A program made the translations under genes and the position numbers. A stretch of 64,000 nt of DNA from Stomoxys calcitrans (Eukaryota; Arthropoda; Insecta; Diptera; Muscidae), in the NCBI RefSeq assembly GCF_963082655.1, contig NC_081552.1:65959247-66023246 (forward strand), in the 5' to 3' direction. Shown piece by piece: positions 55,285-64,000 of the stretch; the stretch's first letter is position 1, and every line of letters begins with the position of its first letter. The notes beneath the pieces are model-generated. The model was given only the letters and a program-made list of their open reading frames with translations. It ran no database searches and had not been told where the DNA came from.

Positions 55285-56071
55285 ACTAACGTTAGGTTCG
55301 GTTTAAGTGACGGTCACCAGACTCACTTAGACGTTTTCGTCCATTGTGATACCACAGGAACAGAAGAAGGAAGAAGCTTTCTAGTTCCTACCGTTGAACC
55401 ATCCAGATCGTTTTAAAAGGCCAAACAACTTGCGAATGTTCACATCCGCTAAATCAGACAGCTTTTCAAAGAAATGAGAACCTAAAGTGAAACTCCTTCT
55501 AACTGCCAGTGCGGGACATACACACAGAAACACAGAAGGTGTTTTACATTCTCTTCTTTTTCAATGTCCTCACAGCTTCTGCAAAAGTCGTTATTGGTAA
55601 CCTGTCAGCATGTTTTCCGATTAGACAGTGACCTGTCATGACGGACACAATGACTAAGACGTCTGTTCTAGCCAGTGACAGCAAAGCGATAGACCTCTTC
55701 AAGTAGAGACTAGGCCACATAGTTTTGGAATGCTCACAAAACTCCCCCTTCTTTGTGGCCATCTATAATTCGTTGTCCTTCGGGCCTGGTCCTGAAAACT
55801 TAGCTTACATGTCGCTAGGGCATACACACAGATTACCTGAAATGTGTAAGGTAGTTTATAGCCTCGCAAGCTCATCCGCTTTACAACTTCCTGTGATATC
55901 TCTGTGGCCCGGCACCCAGAAAAGGTGAATTTTGAACTGTTCAGCCATATCGTTGAGAGATCAGCGACAGTCGAGGGCTCTTTTTGTGTTCAGATACACA
56001 TTCTTCAGGTATTTAATGGCTGCCTGGCTGTCTGAGAAGACATTTATGGCAATCGTCGTTATGACATTATA

Positions 56072-56931
56072 TTGGGTTGCCCAAAAAGTAATTGCGAATT
56101 TTTTAAAAGAAAGTAAATGCATTTTTAATAAAACTTAGAATGAACTTTAATCAAATATATAATTGCCATTTTGTTCGATAACCTTTTGCCATCTTCCTGG
56201 CAAATTTAGTATTTCACTCTCATAGAACTTCTGGCCTTTATCTGCAAAAAACTGAACCAAGTGCGATTTTATAGCCTCATCATTGCCGAAAGATTTACCG
56301 TTTAAGGAGTTCTGCAAAGATCGAAATAAATGGTAGTCTGATGGTGCAAGGTCAGGGCTATATGGTGGATGCATCAAAAGTTCCCAGCTAAGCTCACTCA
56401 GTTTTTGGCGAGTGACCAAAGATGTGTGCGGTCTAGCGTTGTCCTGGTGGAATATGACACCTTTACGATTGACCAATTCTGGTCGCTTCTCCATGATAGC
56501 TGTATTCAATTTGTCCAATTGTTGACAGTAAACATCCGAATTAATCGTTTGGTTCCTTGGAAGAAATCCAATCCCACCAAACAGACAGCATAACCTTCTT
56601 TTGGTGGATATCAACCTTTGAAGTGGTTTGAGCTGGTTCACCATGCTTGGACCATGATCGTTTTCGACTAACGTTGTTGTAAACAATCCATTTTTCATCT
56701 CGAGTTATGATTCGTTTTAAAAACGGATCGAATTCATTGCGTTTAAGGTGCATATCACAAGCGTTGATTCGGTTTGTTAAATGAATTTCTTTCAATACAT
56801 GTGGTACCCATATTACAATTGACGCCAAACAAACAAAAAGCAAGCTAAAGTAACAGCTGATAACTCACAGAAGAAAGAATGCAATTACAGAGTCACAAGC
56901 CGTTGAAAAAATTTGTCAACGCCGACTATAT
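56072..56931 (-). mobile_element. Mariner element, 5'-truncated and internally deleted
   Basis: The left (3') end has the terminal repeat TTGGGTTGCCCAAAAAGTAA next to TA (56070-56071). The right side matches the 5' flank of the MITE at 10238-10473 up to 56931 but lacks the ~33-bp 5' inverted repeat. Without two ends it should be immobile. It sits inside a LINE. Confidence 0.88.
56147..56843 (-). pseudogene. Mariner transposase, N-terminus missing, one frameshift
   Basis: Two overlapping frames (56541-56843 and 56147-56698) carry the D,D34D core: 'ITRDEKW', 'HQDNARPHTS' and 'HPPYSPDLAPSDYHLF', with 34 residues between the second and third Asp. A frameshift near 56580 separates the first Asp from the other two. 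About the first 130 residues, including the helix-turn-helix DNA-binding domain, are missing between the 5' flank and 'VPHVLKEIHL'. The family cuts and pastes DNA at TA; this copy cannot. Confidence 0.85.
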
Positions 56932-56936
56932 TACTA

Positions 56937-57218
56937 CTATACTATATATCTTAGCCATTCCACAACCTCCTTAATTGCAAGGATCTCCGTTTGATACACA
57001 CTGCAGTGGTCGGGTAACCCCTTCGATATCATCAGTTCTAGATCTTTAGAGTACCCCCCAAAACGCACCTGGTCGTCTAGTTTGAAACCTTCCGTATAGA
57101 AGTCTACGTAACATGACATGCGGTCTAAGCCTCTAATTTTGCCAATGGCTCTCTTGCAGGTGTATAGGGCATGAGTTGCTTTTCGTGCCCGTTCCAAAAT
57201 GTTGGATTTGAAGTTCAA
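56937..57218 (-). pseudogene. LINE RNase H, N-terminal half
   Basis: 93-codon frame: 'HALYTCKRAIGKIRGLD' (RT thumb), then 'YVDFYTEGFKLDDQVRFGGY' and 'PDHCSVYQTEILAIKEVVEW'. It contains the E of the RNase H site. The first catalytic D region reads TEG instead of the usual TDG, itself a disabling change. The frame is cut by the mariner insertion, and the second half resumes near 56069. Confidence 0.7.
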
Positions 57219-58411
57219 TTTCCTGTCCAGCCAAACGCCCAGTTATTTTGCGCTTTCTGTAAATGGAACATTCTCTCACCCAAGGAGACAGGTTCCACTG
57301 TAGGCAACATATATCTCCCGCTGAAAAGTAATACTTCTGTCTTGCAAAGATTTATGCTTAAACCATTTTCGGTAGCCCACTTTGCTGTTGCACGTAGAGC
57401 TTCCTGAAGTTATCTGTTAGAGAGCGGGGAAACTTTCCCCTAACCGCAATTGCCACTACCGACCATTTTTACAGATTTTCTTCCAGAGACAATAATATAT
57501 TGTTAATGGCTTTATTCTAAAGTAGAGGAGACAGTACACCTCCTTGAGGCGTTCCTCTGCTGACCCATCTTTTTAGATCTACAGATCGCAAGACTACAAT
57601 AAAGCTCGAACTCCTTCATGAATTTTCGGATCAGACACAATATCTCTAATAACTTCCGGAGATTGCATACCAGAGACAACCTCTTCTGGCGCCACGTTGT
57701 CCATTGGAGAATTCCCCCGGAAATGTGTATCAAAGAGTAGTTCTATTGTTTCCTCACTAGACGTTGTCCATACATTCTCTGATTTATACTGAATATATCC
57801 CACCATAATGAGTCTAGAGGGTAGAAACTTCCTTAGCCTAGAGGCCTCAAATGTATCCACCACGGAGCTAAAGAGCTTTATAGATGTTCCAATCTTGTGG
57901 TGCTCTTGTGGCTTTCGATCTGTTGAAGAGTTTTCTGCAGTCGTTTTATAGATCAACTATCTCAGGGGTCCACCATGGAGGTCGCTGTTTGCCCCTTGGC
58001 TTGGAACTAGGAAATGCTGACACAAGCGAGTCATTCAGGGCCTTCGTGATCCGCTTGACCATTACGTCTGTATCTTCCGCAGTTGCCACTTCCTTTTCTG
58101 GTCTAGAGGGGGTAGACGTCCAGAATTTGTGCCGAAATTTGGCCCAATCCGTCTTTCTGCTGTTTATCTGCGGGACCACTTCTGCAGTATTTTCTCCAAG
58201 GCTGAAACAAATATAACAATGATAAAAGACGCTGTGGTCATCCAACACTTCCCAGTTACATATCCTTCCGCTAATACACTCCGATACAAAGGTATTATCT
58301 ATCTACCTCCTGCCTGTTCCTACTAACAAAGGTCGGTTTATCCCCCTTATTACAATTCTCCAGATTGCAACTTATAATATACTACCTGATCCGAGCCAGC
58401 TCCGCTGCGCC

Positions 58412-59840
58412 TTCTTTTACTTTATATGGAACAAAATTTTCCTTTGAATATTTATTTTCGACAATTAAAGAGCTTTTAGTGAAATACCATGCTACGAAAA
58501 TAGTATATAGCGATATATAGTGTTTTCGGGGTTGAGGTGGTCCCCCAGACACTTGGCCCTGAAAAAATACCATTCGTTTAAACCCCACATTTTCATTAGC
58601 TTAAGGGGAGTTTATAGGATGAGGCGTCCCCCACACACATGGCCCCAAAATTGGTTATCAAATTCGTTTTCTAATCTCAAATACTTTCCATTTAAGCCAC
58701 ATATTGGCATGGTCGAAAAATTTTTACCCTTTGGGAGTTGTTTTGGGGAATACCAAATACCTTTATTTGAGCCCCATATTGCAAATGTCAGTAAAAAAAT
58801 TGCTGGTTGTGGGGTATTTTGGGAAAAGTGGTCTACCCCTTTTCCCAAAGAAAATTGGTCCCGAAAGTGGGTATCAATTCATGTTCTACCCACCAATAAC
58901 CTTAATTTAAGCCCCACATTGTCGGTAAATATGACCGATTTAGGGGTGTTTTGGGAAGTGGGGTGGTCCCCCAAACACTAAGCCCTGAAAATATATCAGC
59001 AACGTGCTCTTTTCTCATATATTATTTTTTTTTTTGAACCCCATATTGCCATTGGCCTCAAAATTGGATATCAAATTGTTTTTCTAATCTCAAATACCAT
59101 TCATTTAAACTCCTTATTGCAAAAGCCAGCAAATATATCCGGTTTGGGGTATGGGCCCTAAAAACTATGAATATCGAGCTCGACTTGAATATCGAGCCTG
59201 ACTGTCCACTGTCTTATTTGGGGGTTGTTATGGTGGTGCGACGTCACCTAGACAGTTGGTCCCGAATGTTGATATCAAATTCATGTTCTACTCCCAAATA
59301 CCTTTCATTTGAGCCCCACTTTTTCACAGTCGGCAAACATGACCTTTTTGGGGGGTGTTTTGGTGACTTGGCCCTTAAAATATATATCAAATTCGTGTCC
59401 TACTCTAAAATACTTCTTACTACCCCATATTGGAATGGTCAGCAAATATGTCTTATGTAAGTGGTGTTATGGGGATGGGGTGGCCCCATACACACTTTTT
59501 CCCAATTATTGATATTAGATTCATGTTTTACTCCCAAATACCTCTCATTTGAGCCCCATATTGATATGGCAGTAAATTTTACCTCCTTGGGGTTGTTTTT
59601 GGAAGGGATGACCCCCCATACACTTGGTCCCTCATTCGGACATCAGGATCGTATTTTACACTTAAATATCTTTTATTTGAGCTCCATATTGCCATGATCA
59701 GCAAAAAAAGTCCTGTTTGGATGGTGTTTTTCGGAAGGTGTGTCCCATATTGCCAAGGTCGGTAAATATGTCCGATTTAGGGGTGCTTTGGGGTTGGGGT
59801 GGTCCCCCAAACACTTAGTCCGACAATTGGATATTAAATA
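58412..59840. repeat. Repeat G element, second copy
   Basis: Opens with the same ~95 bp as 39658-39755 and continues with the same unit order ('ttaccctttgggagttgttt', 'cctgaaaatatatcagcaac', 'gggccctaaaaactatgaat', 'cccgaatgttgatatcaaat'). The two copies look about 90% alike by eye. The start touches the 5' end of the LINE. ORFs here (e.g. 58520-58981) are read-through of the repeats. Confidence 0.72.
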
Positions 59841-59844
59841 AAAG

Positions 59845-60430
59845 GTATTTGAGTGTAGAATTAGAATCTGATATCCAAATATGGGACCAAGTGTTTGGGG
59901 GACCGCATCTCCCCAAAAACTTCCCCCAAAGTGGACAAATTTACGACCATAGCAATATGGGGCTCAAATGAAAGATCTTCAGGAGTAAAGCACGAATTTG
60001 ACATCAATATTTGGAAAAAGTGTCTATGGGGCCACCCCACCCCCACAACACCACCCAAATAGTAAGTATTTGCTGACAATTGCAATATGAGGCTCAAATA
60101 AGAGGGTTTTTAAAGTGGAACACGAATCCGATATATATTTTCAAGGCCAACTAACTGAATGGCCGCTTATCCCACAAAACACCCCCCAAGCTGGTCATGT
60201 TTGCCGACTATGGAAATATGAGGCTCAAATAAAAGGTATGTGGGAGTAGACCACGTATCTGATATCAACATTAGGGGCCAACTGTCTAGCGGACGTTCCA
60301 CCACCATAACAACCCTCAAGTAGGACGTATTTGTTCACCAAGGCAATTTGGGTCTTCAAGGCAGTGGAACTAAATATTCATGGTTTTTATGGTCAATACC
60401 TCAAACCTGACATATTTGCTGACTTTTGCA
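59845..60430. repeat. Repeat G, inverted arm
   Basis: Units are the reverse complement of those at ~59170-59690 and mirror their order ('ggggccaccccacccccaca', 'gcaatatggggctcaaatga', 'gggaccaagtgtttggggga'). With the left arm they form a large imperfect inverted repeat centred near 59845. Confidence 0.65.
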
Positions 60431-60453
60431 ATAAGGAGTTTAAATGAGATTAA

Positions 60454-61680
60454 ACAAGTAAAAGCGTGCTAAGTTCGGCCGGGCCGAATCTTATATACCC
60501 TCCACCATGGATCGCAATTGTCGAGTTCTTTTCCCGGCATCTCTTCTTAGGCAAAACAGGGTATAAGTAAATATTTGCTCATCTATTAGAGCGATATCAA
60601 GATATGGTCCGGTTTGGACCACCGGTTTGGAGACCTGTGTAAAATGTCAGCCTATTCGAACAAGAATTGCGCCCTTTGGGGGCTCAAGAAGTAAAATAGA
60701 GAGATCGATTTATATGGGAGCTGTATCGGGCTATAGGCCGATTCAGACCATAATAGACACGTATGTTGATGGTCATGAGAGAATCCGTCGTACAAAATTT
60801 CAGGCAAATCAGATAATAATTGCGACTTCTACAGGCTCAAGAAGTCAAGATCCCAGATCGGTTTATATGACAGCTATATCAGGTTATGAACCGATTTGAA
60901 CCATACTTGGCACAGTTGTTGGATATCTTAACGAAACACGTCGTGCAAAATTCATTCAAATCGGATAAGAATTGTGCCCTCTAGAGGCTCAAGAAGTCAA
61001 GACCCAAGATCGGTTTATATGGCAGTTATATCAGGTTAAGGACTGATTTGAACCATACTTGAAACAGTTGTTGGATATCATAACAAAACACGTCGTTGAA
61101 AATTTCATTTCAATCGTATAAGAATTGCGCACTCTAGAGGCTCAAGAAGTCAAGACCCAAGATCGGTTTATATGGCAGCTATATCAGATTATGGATCGAT
61201 TTAAACCATACTTGGCACAGTTGTTGGATATCATAACAAAACACGTCGTGCAAAATTTTATTTAAATCGGATAAGAATTGCGCACTCTATAGGCTCAAGA
61301 ACTCAAGACCCAAGATCGGTTTATATGGCAGCTATATCAGATTATGAACCGATATGGCCCATTTACAATACCAACCGACCTACACTAATAAGAAGTATTT
61401 GTGCAAAATTTCAAGCGGCTAGCTCTACTCCTTCGGAAGTTAGTGTGCTTTCGACAGACAGACGGACGGACGGACAGACGGACGGACGGACAGACGGACG
61501 GACGGACAGACGGACAGACGGACGGACGGACAGACGGACGGACATGGCTAGATCGACATAAAATGCCACGACGATCAAGAATATATATACTTTATGGGGT
61601 ATTAAACGAATATTTCGAGTAGTTACAAACAGAATGACGAAATTAGTATACCCCCCATCCTTTGGTGGAGGGTATAAAAA
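60454..61680 (-). mobile_element. Helentron-like element, family A, complete
   Basis: Has both termini and a palindrome at 60476-60490. A ~20-bp deletion after 'gtttggaccacc' removes part of the first unit. About five monomers follow, with a GGAC/GGACAGAC array at 61455-61545. Inserted at the end of the inverted G repeat. Confidence 0.85.
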
Positions 61681-61699
61681 CTACTTTAATATCCAATAT

Positions 61700-62510
<811 letters not shown>

Positions 62511-62840
62511 ATAGACAATTGTGGAAGGTTTTATATTCACCAAAGTCTATTTATGATACGTAAACATTGTGACAGTGTTTCATTCATTACCATTTGGTCC
62601 TTTTCTCGAAAAGTTTGCTTTCATGTCGCTAGAGGAATAACTTTTGATTAAAATTCCCCTGCAATGATGAAGATACATATCCCATGTGCTGAAAATAAAC
62701 CCTTCGTAACCGGAATGAAATCTTACATTAATGCAATTTGTTATTGTTTTAGAATGAACATAGATCTTCATTGCATTAATGAAACAAGTTCCATTCAACC
62801 ATTAGAAAATAATTTATTTTTTTCTAATGATAATTAATAA
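62511..62840. other. Interval without recognised feature
   Basis: About 330 bp of non-repetitive sequence. Frames are short and show no domain. Confidence 0.4.
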
Positions 62841-62844
62841 GAAA

Positions 62845-62938
62845 AAATTTTGCCGCCGCCGTGATTCGAACTCATGATCATATGTTTCGCAGTCTTGCAT
62901 ACATCCTATAGCCATCGGCATCATCTTCCTTATGACCA
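62845..62938 (-). repeat. Candidate tRNA-derived SINE
   Basis: The minus strand has 'gatggctataggatg' (A-box-like), then 'gcaagactgcgaaacatatg', then 'gagttcgaatcac' (B-box-like GTTCGAATC), and a T-rich tail 'aaaattttttc'. Spacing suits a tRNA-like body but the stems are imperfect. Probably a SINE head or tRNA relic. Confidence 0.45.
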
Positions 62939-63015
62939 AACAAGTAAAAGCGTGCTTGGTTCGGCCGGGCCGAATCTCACATACCCTCCACCATGGATCG
63001 TATTTGTCAAGTTTG
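62939..63015 (-). mobile_element. Helentron-like family A, 3'-terminal fragment
   Basis: Only 'acaagtaaaagcgtgcttgg', the palindrome and 'ccctccaccatggatcg' remain, about 20 bp before another copy. Confidence 0.75.
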
Positions 63016-63033
63016 AACGACATTTTAAAATAG

Positions 63034-63460
63034 AACAAGTATAAGCGTGCTTAGTTCGACCGGGCCGAATCTTATATACCCTCCACCATGGATCGCATTT
63101 GTCGAGTTCTTTTCCCGGCATCTCTTCTTAGCCAAAAAAGGATATAAGAAAAGATTTGCTCTGCTATTAGAGCGATATCAAGATATGGTCCGGTTTGGAC
63201 CACAATTAAGTTATATGTTGGAGACCTCTGTAAAATGTCAGCCAATTCGAATAAGAATTGCGCCCTTTGGGGGCTCATGAAGTAAAATAGAGAGATCGAT
63301 TTATATGGGAGGTGTATCGGGCTATAGACTGATTCAGACCATAATAAACACGTATGTCTATGGTCATGAGAGCATTCGTCGTACAAAATTTCAGCTTTCA
63401 CAGACAAACAGAATGACGAAATTAGTATACCCCCCATTCTATGGTGGAGGGTATAAAAAC
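63034..63460 (-). mobile_element. Helentron-like element, family A, large internal deletion
   Basis: The 3' end (63034-63391) is joined directly to the last 65 bp of the 5' end ('acaaacagaatgacgaaatt' to 'atggtggagggtataaaaa'). The monomers and GGAC array are gone, so it is a 427-bp mini-element with both termini. Confidence 0.8.
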
Positions 63461-64000
63461 ACCAGTCATAGAAAAACATCACATTCAAAATTTTAGGCAA
63501 ATCGAGTAATAATTGCGCCTCCAGAGGCTCAAGAAATAAAACTGGGAGATCGGTTTATGTGGCAACTCTATAAGGTTATAAACAGTTTTAGACCATACCA
63601 GGAACAGTTGTTTGAAGTCATACCAAAAAGACATATTTGAAATTTCAACCATATTGCGCCCTCTAGAAGCCCAAGAAGTCTAATCAGGAGACCGGTTTAT
63701 AGGGTGGCTTTATCAGGATATGGACTGATTTAGAACATTCTTGACACAGTGGTTGGAATACAAAACAAAACACTCCATGCAAAATTTCAACCAAATCGGA
63801 TAAAAATTGAGCCCCCTTCAAGCTTTTGACGTCAAGACCCAAGGTCGGTTTATATGGCAGCCATATCAGATTATCAACCGATTTTGCCCATACCTAGCTC
63901 AGTTGTCGGAAGTGACACCAAAACACCGTGCAAAATTTCAGCTAAATCGGAAAAGAATAGGTCAAGAAGTCAAACCCAAGATCGGTTTATATGGCTGCTA
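63461..64000 (-). mobile_element. Helentron-like diverged monomers running off the window
   Basis: Monomer words ('ggagatcggtttatgtggca', 'ccaagatcggtttatatggc') recur at about 145-bp spacing to the last base. No terminus is visible in the window. Confidence 0.65.

Larger units (their letters stand above)
55285..58320 (-). mobile_element. LINE with RNase H (I/LOA/R1 group), broken, containing a mariner
   Basis: On the minus strand: the endonuclease end 'SRKTDWAKFRHKFWTSTPSR' (57946-58248); a linker with 'SEETIELLFDTHF' (57594-57956); a deletion removing the RT core; a GTPQGGVLSPL-like region with a frameshift (57500-57560); RNase H start (56937-57218, 'FYTEGFKLDD', 'CSVYQTEILAIKEV'); mariner insertion 56072-56931; RNase H end with 'WVPGHRDITG' (55900-55960); cysteine-rich tail and 3' UTR ending about 55285 ('cgaacctaac'). 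Multiple frameshifts. Inactive. Confidence 0.8.

Overview
The window looks like repeat-dense, AT-rich nuclear DNA of a higher fly (Diptera). The repeat vocabulary suggests a calyptrate or muscid fly such as a stable fly or house fly; that name is from memory, not from a search. Only two loci look like host genes. Both encode 244-residue secreted coiled-coil proteins (24036-24828 and 53230-54026). Each has a signal peptide, one short intron of the same phase at almost the same codon, and a cysteine pair with identical spacing, so they are probably paralogues split by about 28 kb of transposons.

Most of the rest consists of more than 25 copies or fragments of non-autonomous elements that resemble Helentron/DINE-1 (INE-1) elements. 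I use Helentron polarity throughout. The 5' end is TATACCCTCCACCAT followed by a GTCCGTCTGTCC-rich block, then come degenerate monomers of about 153 bp. The 3' end has the inverted ATGGTGGAGGGTATA, the 15-nt palindrome TTCGGCCGGGCCGAA and a terminal TTTACTTGT. Family A has these ends, family B has TATACCCACCACC ends, and diverged copies are called C. They cover about 1-4.7 kb, 6.1-9.0, 9.9-15.7, 20.7-23.1, 25.1-34.4, 37.7-38.5, 41.0-42.1, 51.5-52.9, 54.1-55.2 and 60.5-64 kb. They are nested and in places arrayed head to tail.

The best-preserved mobile element is a complete BEL/Pao LTR retrotransposon on the minus strand (42632-51418). It has 441-bp LTRs differing at three sites, a GGGTA target duplication, a primer site resembling the tRNA-Tyr 3' end, an intact 1741-residue Gag-Pol, and a second ORF in the env position. 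That second ORF is a diverged duplicate of the element's own zinc-knuckle/protease module. It lacks the protease DSG motif and sits directly behind a good 3' splice site. This is the most unusual item in the window.

Other mobile DNA: a broken LOA-like LINE with repeats in ORF1 (17580-20645); a second broken LINE (55285-58320, minus) carrying a truncated mariner (56072-56931); a 236-bp MITE of that mariner family inside a Helentron (10238-10473); a 232-bp TA-flanked MITE (39155-39386); fragments of an RTE/CR1-type LINE; GC-rich degenerate repeats (34.4-36.9, 39.7-41.0, 58.4-60.4 kb); candidate tRNA-derived SINEs; and long (GGAC)n and (TA)n arrays.

No rRNA, canonical tRNA, CRISPR array or prokaryotic operon is visible.
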